6,028 nucleotides of DNA from Burkholderiales bacterium (GCA_025459035.1 JALORJ010000215.1:1-6028); one strand, 5' to 3'; positions 1 to 5,852 are shown, counted from the first letter of the stretch. The notes: generated from the letters alone by a model not told the origin. Translations and numbers: made by a program.

Positions 1-2
1 GC

Positions 3-320
3 GCCGATCTCCCCGGGGGACGCAACGGGCCCCTCGACGCGTATCGACACACGCTGGCCAGCGCGGTGGTCGCGTGGTCGATCGGCGAGCGCCCGGTCGC
101 ATGGGTGACCGCGGTCATGGAGTGGCGCGGCAAGGACGCGAACACGATGGACCGACACAACAACCGCATCGGTGCGCGCATCGGGCGGCGCGTGCAGTCG
201 TTCGCCGAGATCGAGCCGACGGTGCGGCAGCAGGTGCGCGAGGGAGCGGTCGGCGCGCGCGCGCCCGAGCAGACGACCTGGCTGCCGCGCGATGCCTGGG
301 GCGACGCGTGGTTGTGGTGA
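3..320 (+). CDS. Hypothetical protein, DUF6973-like, 3' part only
   Basis: This is the last 105 codons of a gene that begins before the window; the frame is open from base 3 and ends at TGA 318-320. The visible part has two conserved-looking blocks: DAYRHTLASAVVAW (visible residues 12-25) and MDRHNNRIGARIG (49-61), then a helical stretch and a Trp-rich end (TTWLPRDAW, DAWLW). An 'N/D-A-x-RH' block followed by 'MD-x-HNN-x-IG' resembles what I recall of the DUF6973 family, whose function is unknown; the paired His/Asp/Asn residues could form a metal or catalytic site, but that is inference. An internal GTG at 66 or ATG at 117 is unlikely to be the start because conserved sequence lies upstream of both. 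The downstream neighbour is about 190 bp away, so no operon is implied. The call as a real gene is solid; the family assignment is from memory and only moderately sure. Confidence 0.65.
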   Translation, partial: ADLPGGRNGPLDAYRHTLASAVVAWSIGERPVAWVTAVMEWRGKDANTMDRHNNRIGARIGRRVQSFAEIEPTVRQQVREGAVGARAPEQTTWLPRDAWGDAWLW

Positions 321-513
321 CGCTGCGCGCGGTTGGCGCCGCCGCGTCGCGCGCACGGCACACTCGAACGCGCATGAACCCGCTCGATCGACCCGAGGCG
401 ATGACGATGCACGACACACCAGGCAGACGGCCGGCAGGACGCTCGTCACGCGATGCGCGCCGATCGATGCGCCGTGGTCAAGCGCACGCCCGGCTGCATG
501 GCGCGGGGGCGTC
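321..513. other. Intergenic region, no gene recognised
   Basis: About 190 bp between the DUF6973-like gene and the CWC gene. I see no protein I recognise, no tRNA and no clear terminator. Several frames are open here, but they are Arg/Ala/Pro-rich readings typical of GC-rich DNA. A GC-rich imperfect inverted repeat near 324-353 has no T-run after it. The promoter of the CWC gene should lie here, but no good -35/-10 pair stands out. Confidence 0.5.
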
Positions 514-726
514 GTGACCGAACCCACGCGCGTTCCGCTGCCCGCGTCACGCTGCCCGCTGTGTGGCGGTCCCAACGGTTGCGCACCGGCGGCCAGCGGC
601 ACGTTCGACACGCGCTGCTGGTGCGTCGACGTGCAGATCGCACCCGAGGTGCTGGCGCGTCTGCCGGACGCGGCGCGCGATGCCGCGTGCCTGTGCCGCG
701 CGTGCGCGACGTCAGCAGGGCGCTGA
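514..726 (+). CDS. Cysteine-rich CWC family protein
   Basis: A 70-residue protein with eight cysteines in the pattern of the small Cys-rich CWC family: CPLC (residues 14-17), C23, the name-giving CWC (35-37), then CLCRAC (59-64) near the C-terminus. Members are short proteins of about 60-80 residues from Proteobacteria with no established function; the Cys spacing suggests zinc or another metal is bound, which is inference. The start is taken as GTG 514: a G-rich run (505-509) lies just upstream, and 14 residues precede the first Cys, as usual in the family. The frame stays open well upstream, but that part is Arg-rich and unlike protein. No signal peptide or membrane segment is visible, so it is probably cytoplasmic. 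It stands 81 bp before a small membrane protein gene on the same strand and could be co-transcribed with it. Confidence 0.75.
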   Translation: MTEPTRVPLPASRCPLCGGPNGCAPAASGTFDTRCWCVDVQIAPEVLARLPDAARDAACLCRACATSAGR

Positions 727-794
727 CGTGCACCGCGTCGTGGTGCTGCCGGGTTCACCGCGCGCCGACCGCCGTCCGGCCGCGTGGCCACTGC

Positions 795-799
795 GGGAG
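795..799 (+). promoter_or_regulatory. Ribosome binding site deciding the start at 808
   Basis: GGGAG at 795-799 is 8 bases upstream of ATG 808. It favours that codon over ATG 802 (too close) and GTG 784 (upstream of the site). Confidence 0.5.
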
Positions 800-807
800 C
801 GATGCCG

Positions 808-1011
808 ATGAAGCAACGGTGGGTGCAGCGTTCGCGGATCGCGTTCGGGCTGGCCGTCGTGCTGCTGGTGTTCGTGGCCGAGACGACGGTGGCCGATCAC
901 CATCAGCCGAACCCGGCGACGCGGGTCGTGTGGGCCGTACTGGGCATCGCGGCGGTCGTGCTGCTCGGCACCGCCGCGTGGTGTCGCTGGAAGGCTGGCC
1001 GCACCGCGTGA
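808..1011 (+). CDS. Small two-helix membrane protein, hypothetical
   Basis: A 67-residue protein I do not recognise. It has a basic N-terminus (MKQRWVQRSR), a first hydrophobic helix at about residues 11-27, a short polar loop with DHHQPNP (30-36), a second hydrophobic helix at about 40-58, and a basic tail (CRWKAGRTA). The positive-inside rule places both ends in the cytoplasm and the His-containing loop in the periplasm. ATG 808 is chosen because GGGAG at 795-799 sits 8 bases before it; ATG 802 would be only 2 bases from that site, and GTG 784 precedes it. The gene ends 35 bp from the oppositely oriented Sel1-repeat gene. The hydrophobic pattern and good ribosome binding site support a real gene, but with no family match confidence is moderate. 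Confidence 0.6.
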   Translation: MKQRWVQRSRIAFGLAVVLLVFVAETTVADHHQPNPATRVVWAVLGIAAVVLLGTAAWCRWKAGRTA

Positions 1012-1046
1012 CCCGACGGTGACGGGCCGGTGGGCGTCGCAGGTCC

Positions 1047-1586
1047 TCAGTTCGCCGGAGCCGCGGCGCCGCGCGCCTGCTTGAACTCGCGGTGCAGCCG
1101 CCCGGCGCGCGCGACGTCGGCGGGTGTCATGCCCTGGTCGAACAGTTTCTCGCGCGACTCGCGCGCCTTCCACCAGCCGTTCTCGGTCGCGAGCGTGAAC
1201 CACAGATGCGCCTGCGCGAAGTCGCGCGGCACGCCTTCGCCACGTGCGTACATGTGGCCCGCGATGAACTGCGCGTGCGCGTGCCCCTGCGCGGCGGCGG
1301 CGGTGAGCCAGCGCGCGGCCTGCGCGTAGTCCTGCTCCGCGCCCTCGCCGCGCGCATACGCGAGCCCCAGGTGGTACTGCGCGCTCGCGAGCCCGGCTTC
1401 GGCGGCGGGCCGAAGCAGCGCGACGGCCTCGGCGTGGCGCCCCTGCTGTGCCTGCGCCAGCGCTTCGGCGACGCTCGTCTCGTCGACGGCGGTCGCGGCC
1501 TGTGCGGGTGCAGGAGCGTCCGCCAGCAGGGTCGTGACCGTCGCGACTGCCGCGACCGTCAGAGCACGACGAAGAAGACGAAGCAC
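1047..1586 (-). CDS. Secreted Sel1-repeat (TPR-like) protein
   Basis: A 179-residue protein. The N-terminus is a signal peptide: LRLLRR, a hydrophobic stretch at about residues 8-22, and a likely cleavage after AQA (28-30), so the mature protein is probably periplasmic. The mature part holds Sel1-like repeats: a partial one at about 53-67, then two good ones at about 67-102 and 103-138, with the YARGEG signature at 77-82 and 113-118 and AQAARWL / AQAHLWF helices. Sel1 repeats are alpha-helical hairpins that mediate protein-protein contacts; the partner here is unknown. The C-terminal 40 residues form a charged tail. The only plausible start is GTG 1586, which lies inside the DUF2970 gene (28 bp overlap); I see no clear Shine-Dalgarno site, so translation may be coupled to DUF2970. 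It is the last gene of the minus-strand cluster and converges on the small membrane protein gene. Confidence 0.88.
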   Translation of the reverse strand: MLRLLRRALTVAAVATVTTLLADAPAPAQAATAVDETSVAEALAQAQQGRHAEAVALLRPAAEAGLASAQYHLGLAYARGEGAEQDYAQAARWLTAAAAQGHAHAQFIAGHMYARGEGVPRDFAQAHLWFTLATENGWWKARESREKLFDQGMTPADVARAGRLHREFKQARGAAAPAN

Positions 1587-1792
1587 AGCAGTGCGCCGAT
1601 GAAGAGCGCGGCGCCGAGCAGGCCGCCTGCGAAGACGTGGATCGGTCGGATCCGCGCAATGTCGGCCTGGTAGTCGCGCGCGCGGCGGATGCCGAGGAAG
1701 CTCCAGAACACCGCGCGCATGACGGTCAGGAACGACGGGGCCGGGCGCGTCGTGGGGTCGGACGGCGGCGGCGCGGCGCCGTCGCCGCTCAT
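1559..1792 (-). CDS. DUF2970 family membrane protein
   Basis: A 77-residue protein matching DUF2970: a short variable Pro-rich N-terminus (residues 1-20), the conserved block AVFWSFLGIRRARDY (27-41), then ADIARIRPIHVF (43-54), and one strongly hydrophobic C-terminal helix (about 52-76) that should anchor it in the inner membrane. The family is small, mostly beta- and gammaproteobacterial, and has no known function. The start ATG 1792 overlaps the stop of the upstream crotonase gene (ATGA, 1789-1792), and no separate Shine-Dalgarno site is visible, so it is probably translated by re-initiation after the upstream gene. Its 3' end overlaps the Sel1 gene start by 28 bp. The same frame is open for more than 500 bp upstream, but that part is antisense-like Arg-rich reading and is not included. 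Confidence 0.85.
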   Translation of the reverse strand: MSGDGAAPPPSDPTTRPAPSFLTVMRAVFWSFLGIRRARDYQADIARIRPIHVFAGGLLGAALFIGALLCFVFFVVL

Positions 1793-2610
1793 CGGCCGGT
1801 CCACGGCGGCATCGGCTGCTTGTCGATGAAGGCCTGCACGCCGGCCATCGCGTCGTCGCTCAGCATGTTGCACACCATCGCCTGCGCGGCCATCTGGTAG
1901 GCGGCGTCGACGCCGGTCTCGATCTGGCGCCAGATCAGGCGCTTGCCGGTCGCGACGGCGAGCGGGCTCTTGGCGACGATCGCCGCCGCGAGCGCGGCGA
2001 CCTCGGCGTCGAGGCGCTCGGCCGGCACCACGCGGTTGACCAGCCCGAACTGGCGCGCGGTCGGCGCGTCGACGAACTCGCCGGTGAACAGCATCTCGGC
2101 GGCCACCTTGCGCGGCACGTTGCGGGTGAGCGCGACCGCCGGGGTCGAGCAGAACAGGCCGACGCCGATGCCCGACGTCGCGAAGCGCGCGTGGTCGACC
2201 GCGACGGCGAGGTCGCAGGCCGCGACGAGCTGGCAGCCAGCGGCCGTGGCCATGCCGTGCACGCGCGCGATGACCGGCTGCGGCATGCGCGCGAGCGTCA
2301 GCATGAAGCGCGAGCACTGCGCGAACAGCGCGGCGTGGAAGTCGGCGTCGGTGTGCGCGCGCATCTCCTTCAGGTCGTGGCCGGCGCAGAACGCGCTGCC
2401 GGCGCCGGCGATCACCACCACGCGAACGCTGGCGTCGATCTCGATCGCGTCGAGCTGCGTCTGCAGTGCCGCCAGCATCGACGTCGACAGCGGGTTCAGC
2501 GCCTTCGGGCGGTTCAGCGTCAGGGTGGTCACGCCGCCCGCGTCGTGGCGCAGCACGTACGGGGCGTCCGCGACGGGCGGGGCAGGGCGTTCGGTGGTGG
2601 TGGCTTGCAT
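1789..2610 (-). CDS. ECHDC3-like enoyl-CoA hydratase/isomerase family protein
   Basis: A 273-residue crotonase-fold protein of normal family length. Visible marks are the N-terminal strand TLNRPKALNPLS (31-42), the first oxyanion-hole region FCAGHDLKEM (74-83), the second at GMATAAGCQL (119-128), and the stretch FATSGIGVGLFCSTPAVAL (143-161), which closely resembles the ECHDC3 subgroup rather than classical hydratases. The two catalytic glutamates of rat crotonase (Glu144, Glu164) align with Gln127 and Gly147, so ordinary hydration of enoyl-CoA is doubtful. CoA-thioester binding is well supported; the reaction and substrate are not. ATG 2610 is preceded by GGAG six bases upstream (2617-2620 on this strand), which decides the start. 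It lies 44 bp downstream of ppa and overlaps the DUF2970 gene by 4 bp, consistent with one operon. Likely cytoplasmic. Confidence 0.9.
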   Translation of the reverse strand: MQATTTERPAPPVADAPYVLRHDAGGVTTLTLNRPKALNPLSTSMLAALQTQLDAIEIDASVRVVVIAGAGSAFCAGHDLKEMRAHTDADFHAALFAQCSRFMLTLARMPQPVIARVHGMATAAGCQLVAACDLAVAVDHARFATSGIGVGLFCSTPAVALTRNVPRKVAAEMLFTGEFVDAPTARQFGLVNRVVPAERLDAEVAALAAAIVAKSPLAVATGKRLIWRQIETGVDAAYQMAAQAMVCNMLSDDAMAGVQAFIDKQPMPPWTGR

Positions 2611-2616
2611 GGGGCG

Positions 2617-2620
2617 CTCC
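2617..2620 (-). promoter_or_regulatory. Ribosome binding site of the crotonase gene
   Basis: GGAG on the minus strand, six bases before ATG 2610. It fixes the start of the crotonase gene, whose frame is otherwise open far upstream through the antisense of ppa. Confidence 0.6.
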
Positions 2621-2654
2621 GGAGTCGGCTCGGGGGGCGTGCGGTGGCGGGGCT

Positions 2655-3203
2655 TCAGAACATCGGCTTCGTGGCGGCGTCGCGGTAGTTGCGGATGCCG
2701 CCGAGGATCTCGGCCTTGGCCTCTTCCGGGCCGACCCAGCCGGTGACCTTGACCCACTTGCCGGCCTCGAGATCCTTGTAGTGCTCGAAGAAGTGCGCGA
2801 TCTGCGCGAGGACCACGTCGGGCAGGTCGCGCGGCTGCGACACGTGCCGGTACAGCGAGGTGAGCTTGTCGATCGGCACCGCGAGCACCTTGGTGTCGTC
2901 GCCCGCCTCGTCGCTCATCTTCAGCATCCCGACCGGTCGGCAGCGCACGACGACGCCGGTGATCAGCGGCACCGGCGACAGCACGAGCACGTCGACCGGA
3001 TCGCCGTCGCCCGACAGCGTGTTCGGCACGTAGCCGTAGTTGCAGGGATAGTGCATCGCCGTCGACATGAAGCGGTCGACGAACACCGCACCGGTGGCCT
3101 TGTCCACCTCGTACTTGATGGGGTCCGCGTTCATCGGGATCTCGATGATCACGTTGAAGTCGTTCGGCACGTCGTGCCCGGGGCCCACTCGATCGAGATT
3201 CAT
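2655..3203 (-). CDS. ppa: Inorganic pyrophosphatase, family I (soluble)
   Basis: Hydrolyses pyrophosphate to two phosphates in the cytoplasm, pulling nucleic acid synthesis and acyl/aminoacyl activation forward. The 182-residue product is colinear with E. coli PPase (about 176 residues). The active-site residues of the family are all present: Glu21, Lys30, Glu32, Arg44, Tyr52, Tyr56, the signature DGDPVD with Asp66, Asp68 and Asp71, then Asp98, Asp103, Lys105, Tyr142 and Lys143. Blocks such as VDRFMSTAMHYPCNYGY (42-58) and AQIAHFFEHYKDLEAGKW (133-150) are nearly identical to E. coli. ATG 3203 gives the standard N-terminus (MNLDRVGPG). The frame is open upstream to ATG 3284, but that extension is not family sequence and spans a likely -10 box. 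No strong Shine-Dalgarno site is visible. It is first in the minus-strand cluster and divergent from the FIST gene. Confidence 0.97.
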   Translation of the reverse strand: MNLDRVGPGHDVPNDFNVIIEIPMNADPIKYEVDKATGAVFVDRFMSTAMHYPCNYGYVPNTLSGDGDPVDVLVLSPVPLITGVVVRCRPVGMLKMSDEAGDDTKVLAVPIDKLTSLYRHVSQPRDLPDVVLAQIAHFFEHYKDLEAGKWVKVTGWVGPEEAKAEILGGIRNYRDAATKPMF

Positions 3204-3313
3204 GGAAGTCGCACGTCGTCCGCGGAAGGAATCTGCGAGTATAGGAAGCCTGTCCAACACGGTTCGCGCGCTCGCGCCGCGCACCCCTTCCCCGAGCCCC
3301 GAGCGCCGAGCCG
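3204..3313. promoter_or_regulatory. Divergent promoter region between ppa and the FIST gene
   Basis: A 110 bp spacer that must hold promoters for both directions unless they lie inside the genes. On the minus strand TATACT (3238-3243) matches the sigma-70 -10 consensus at five of six bases and would start transcription about 28 bases before the ppa ATG; the -35 position with a 17-base spacer (3261-3266) is poor. On the plus strand the overlapping TATAGG (3240-3245) is a weaker -10 candidate for the FIST gene. The two candidates overlap, so they could compete for polymerase; this is inference. Confidence 0.4.
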
Positions 3314-4450
3314 ATGCTCTCCGATCTCCTCACGCGGTCGTCACGTTTCGCGCTCGCGCATGCCGCGAGTCCGCACTGGCGCATCGCCGCGGCCGACTGC
3401 CTCGAGCAGCTCGGGCGCCCGGCCCCCGGCGCGAACCTGGGCTTCCTGTACGTCACCGACCGGCACGCCGCGCGCGTACCCGAACTGCTCGAACTGCTGC
3501 GCATGCGCACCGGCGTCGAGCACTGGATCGGGACCGTCGGCCTGGCCATCTGCGCAACCGGCGTCGAGTACGCCGAGGAAGGCGCGATGGCGATGATGCT
3601 GGGCGAGTTTCCCGACGGCTCGTTCCGTGTGCTGTCGCAGATGCGCGGTGGCGGCGATCTGGCGCGCGATCCGCTGACCGTCGGTGCCGCGCCCGGCCGC
3701 TTCGCGATCGTGCACGCCGATCCGCGCAACGGCGCGGTCACGCAGCTCGTGCACGACCTTGCCCGCCGCCTCGACAGCGGTTTCGTCGTCGGCGGCCTCA
3801 CCAGCTCGCGCCACGCCTACGCCCAGATCGCCGACGGCGTGTCCGAAGGCGGGTTGTCCGGCGCGATCTTCACCGACGACGTGGTGGTCGCGACGCGCCT
3901 CACGCAGGGCTGCTCGCCGGTCGGCGAGATGCACACCGTCACCGAGGTGCAGCGCAACGTGCTCGTCGAACTGGACGGTCGCCCGGCGCTCGACGTGCTG
4001 CGCGAGGATGCGGGCCTGCGTTCGGTGCGCGACCTCGAGCGCGTCGGTGGCCACATCTTCGCGGCGCTGCCGGTGGCCGGCAGCCGCGGTGCCGACTACA
4101 CGGTGCGCAACCTCGTCGGGCTCGACGCCGAGAACGGGCTGGTCGCGATCGGCGACATGGTCAAGAGCGGCAGCAAGCTGATGTTCTGCCGTCGCGACCG
4201 GCGCACGGCGATCGAGGACATGGGCCGCATGCTCGACAGCATCAAGGCCGGGCTCTACGCACGGCCGCGCGGCGCGCTGTACTTCAGCTGCCTGGGTCGC
4301 GGAGAGAGCCTGTTCGGCGAGTCCGGCCGCGAGCTCGCGATGATCGGCGAGGCGCTAGGCGACGTGCCGCTGGTCGGCTTCTTCTGCAACGGCGAGATCT
4401 CGCACAACCGGCTGTACGGCTACACCGGCGTGCTGACGCTGTTCGTCTGA
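3314..4450 (+). CDS. FIST N- and C-domain sensor-type protein
   Basis: A 378-residue protein with both FIST domains and nothing else. The FIST_N-like part runs from about residue 35 to 220, with GFLYVTD (43-49), WIGTVGLAICATGVEY (71-86), FVVGGLTSS (157-165) and GAIFTDDVVVATRL (183-196). The FIST_C-like part covers about 225-370 and ends in the family's typical block: YFSCLGRG (323-330), LFGESGRE (333-340), PLVGFFCNGEI (352-362) and YTGVLTLF (370-377). FIST domains are predicted small-ligand (perhaps amino acid) sensing modules, often joined to signalling output domains; here there is no output domain, membrane segment or signal peptide, so it is a stand-alone cytoplasmic protein whose ligand and partner are unknown. 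ATG 3314 gives the expected N-terminus, but only a weak purine-rich site precedes it. The DUF599 gene follows after 22 bp, so the two are probably co-transcribed. Confidence 0.93.
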   Translation: MLSDLLTRSSRFALAHAASPHWRIAAADCLEQLGRPAPGANLGFLYVTDRHAARVPELLELLRMRTGVEHWIGTVGLAICATGVEYAEEGAMAMMLGEFPDGSFRVLSQMRGGGDLARDPLTVGAAPGRFAIVHADPRNGAVTQLVHDLARRLDSGFVVGGLTSSRHAYAQIADGVSEGGLSGAIFTDDVVVATRLTQGCSPVGEMHTVTEVQRNVLVELDGRPALDVLREDAGLRSVRDLERVGGHIFAALPVAGSRGADYTVRNLVGLDAENGLVAIGDMVKSGSKLMFCRRDRRTAIEDMGRMLDSIKAGLYARPRGALYFSCLGRGESLFGESGRELAMIGEALGDVPLVGFFCNGEISHNRLYGYTGVLTLFV

Positions 4451-4472
4451 CCGCGCGGCCGCGGGCCCGGTC

Positions 4473-5852
4473 ATGGACGCGATGTGGTGGCTGCTGAACC
4501 CGCTCGACTGGATCGCGCTCGCGTGGTTCTTCGTGCTGTGGGTCGGCTACACCCGCTTCGCCGACTGGAAGGGCGCGCGCGCCCCGAGCCTGGTGAGCCG
4601 CATGAGCCGCTTCCGGCGCGACTGGATGGACATGCTGGTCGGCCGCGAGGTGCGCATCGGCGACGTGTCGATCCTGGCCAACCTGTCGAACGGCTCGACG
4701 TTCTTCGCGTCGACGACGCTGCTGATCCTCGGCGGGCTGCTGGCGCTGCTGGGGACCACCGACAAGGTCGCGTCGGTCGTGGCCGATCTGCCGTTCACGC
4801 GCGCGCAGCCGGAGCGCATCTGGGACCTGAAGATCCTGCTGCTCACCGGTATCTTCATGTTCGCGTTCTTCAAGTTCACGTGGTCGCTGCGGCTCTACCA
4901 CTTCTGCTCGGTCATGGTCGGCGGCGCGCCGCCGGTCGACGCACCGCCCAGCCTGCGCGAGGCGTTCTCGCGCCGCGCGACCCACACCATCACGATCGCG
5001 GCCGAGAGCTTCAACAACGGCCTGCGCGCCTACTACTTCTCGGTGGCCGCGATCACGTGGTTCCTGAATCCGTGGGCGTGGAGCGCGTCACGGCGCCGCA
5101 GGGGCGGTCGCGGCGACCGCGTAGAGCCCCATCACGCAGGCGAAGCCGGCCGTCCAGGCGACCGTGCGCAGCGTGGGCCGGTCCGCGATGTAGAGCAGGC
5201 CGTAGGCGACGCGTGCGAGCACGAAGCCGACCGCCAGCGCGTCGACCCGGGCGCCAGCCGCGCCGGCCGCGTGCGCGATCAGCACGGCCGCGGCGAACGG
5301 CGCGAACGCCTCCCACGAATTCGCCTGGGCCGCATTGGCGCGCGCCCGCCAGCCGTCGAGCGCGGCGAGCCACGCGCGCGGATCGCGGTTGTCGAAGTCG
5401 CCGCGCGACTTCGCGGCGCCCGCCCACACGATCGGCAGCAGGCCGGCCACCAGCACGCACCAGAAGGCGATCGTCATCGCAGCTCGGAGTCGAAGTCGGA
5501 AGCGCGGGACTTTCGCAGTCGCGTCGCGTCGTGGCAACCGCGCGCACGACCGGGTCGGGCATGCTCGACGATCCCTGTCGCGTCCGGAGCCGTCGCATGT
5601 CCCTCGATCCCGCCCGCCTGGCTGCGTTCGTCGAGGCGGTCGCCGCGTTGCGCGGCGTGCTCGACATGCGGCGCGTCGACGCGATCCGCGACCGCATCGC
5701 GTTCGCGGTCGACGATCTCGACGCGCTCGACCGCGCGACCGCGTCGTTCGCGGCCTGGGCGGAGCCGGTGCCGGTCGCCTTCGATCGCCCGACCGGGCCG
5801 GTCACGGTCCCGGCTGCCGCGCACGGGGTGGCCGCCACGGCCGAGGCGGTGA
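4473..5852 (+). CDS. DUF599 family membrane protein with aberrant C-terminus
   Basis: Residues 1-203 (to about position 5081) are a DUF599 protein: WLLNPLDWIALAWFF at the start, hydrophobic helices at about 11-27, 81-96, 119-135 and 187-199, the block SILANLSNGSTFFAS (66-80), and ESFNNGLRAYYFSVAAITWF (178-197). The family has no established function and sits in the inner membrane. Members I recall are about 230-240 residues and continue past the 'NPW' motif with a last hydrophobic stretch and a REF-containing tail. Here that part is absent. The frame instead enters an Arg-rich, low-complexity reading that is antisense to the MAPEG gene and the start of the amidase gene, and the first in-frame stop is at 5850-5852 (459 residues). 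Only the first 609 bp should be trusted as DUF599 coding sequence. No Shine-Dalgarno site is visible in the 22 bp after the FIST gene. The gene may be 3'-truncated by a deletion, or the junction may be an assembly error. Confidence 0.6.
   Translation: MDAMWWLLNPLDWIALAWFFVLWVGYTRFADWKGARAPSLVSRMSRFRRDWMDMLVGREVRIGDVSILANLSNGSTFFASTTLLILGGLLALLGTTDKVASVVADLPFTRAQPERIWDLKILLLTGIFMFAFFKFTWSLRLYHFCSVMVGGAPPVDAPPSLREAFSRRATHTITIAAESFNNGLRAYYFSVAAITWFLNPWAWSASRRRRGGRGDRVEPHHAGEAGRPGDRAQRGPVRDVEQAVGDACEHEADRQRVDPGASRAGRVRDQHGRGERRERLPRIRLGRIGARPPAVERGEPRARIAVVEVAARLRGARPHDRQQAGHQHAPEGDRHRSSESKSEARDFRSRVASWQPRARPGRACSTIPVASGAVACPSIPPAWLRSSRRSPRCAACSTCGASTRSATASRSRSTISTRSTARPRRSRPGRSRCRSPSIARPGRSRSRLPRTGWPPRPRR
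5075..5095. other. Junction where DUF599 homology ends against the MAPEG stop
   Basis: The last DUF599-like codon ends at about 5081 and the MAPEG stop (TCA on the plus strand) is at 5088-5090. The two convergent genes therefore abut with no room for the missing DUF599 tail, its stop codon or a terminator. Neither of the other two plus frames restores a DUF599-like end here, so a single-base frameshift does not explain it. Confidence 0.55.
5088..5477 (-). CDS. MAPEG family membrane protein
   Basis: A 129-residue membrane protein of the MAPEG superfamily (membrane-associated proteins in eicosanoid and glutathione metabolism), bacterial COG3686-like branch. It has four hydrophobic segments at about residues 3-21, 59-75, 79-97 and 107-124. 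Family marks include the polar loop RARANAAQANSWEAFAPFAA (44-63), with its Asn/Glu pair, and ARVAYGLLYIADRPTLRTV (88-106). Some MAPEG proteins are glutathione transferases or peroxidases; the activity of the short bacterial members is mostly untested, so I do not assign a reaction. ATG 5477 begins the first helix (MTIAFWCVLVAG); an ATG 60 bases upstream would add a basic stretch not expected in the family. The C-terminus looks complete. It converges on the DUF599 gene and diverges from the amidase gene. Confidence 0.85.
   Translation of the reverse strand: MTIAFWCVLVAGLLPIVWAGAAKSRGDFDNRDPRAWLAALDGWRARANAAQANSWEAFAPFAAAVLIAHAAGAAGARVDALAVGFVLARVAYGLLYIADRPTLRTVAWTAGFACVMGLYAVAATAPAAP
5478..5596. 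promoter_or_regulatory. Divergent spacer between MAPEG and amidase genes
   Basis: 119 bp between two divergent starts. A weak minus-strand sigma-70-like pair is TTGCCA (5532-5537) with GAAAGT (5509-5514) at 17-base spacing, five of six and three of six matches. No convincing plus-strand promoter is visible. Confidence 0.25.
5586..5589 (+). promoter_or_regulatory. Ribosome binding site of the amidase gene
   Basis: GGAG at 5586-5589 is seven bases before ATG 5597. It supports that codon as the start of the AtzG-AtzE-like reading frame. Confidence 0.55.

Noticed and set aside
74..1022. Plus-strand Arg-rich open frames over the CWC gene and its upstream region
   Set aside because: They lie in other frames from the supported genes, contain no motif and reflect the lack of stop codons in GC-rich DNA.
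1012..1046. Possible terminator between the convergent small membrane protein and Sel1 genes
   Set aside because: Only a 5 bp stem (CGACG/CGTCG) with a long loop and no T-run; too weak to call.
712..1659. Long minus-strand open frame across the small membrane protein and Sel1 genes
   Set aside because: The translation is Arg/Ala/Ser-rich low complexity with no family resemblance and overlaps the well-supported Sel1 gene; typical of GC-rich antisense or out-of-frame reading.
1943..2746. Plus-strand open frame antisense to the crotonase gene
   Set aside because: No recognisable domain; the opposite strand carries a clear crotonase with a good ribosome binding site.
3341..4054. Minus-strand open frame antisense to the FIST gene
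   Set aside because: Low-complexity, His/Arg/Ala-rich reading; the plus strand encodes both FIST domains in full.
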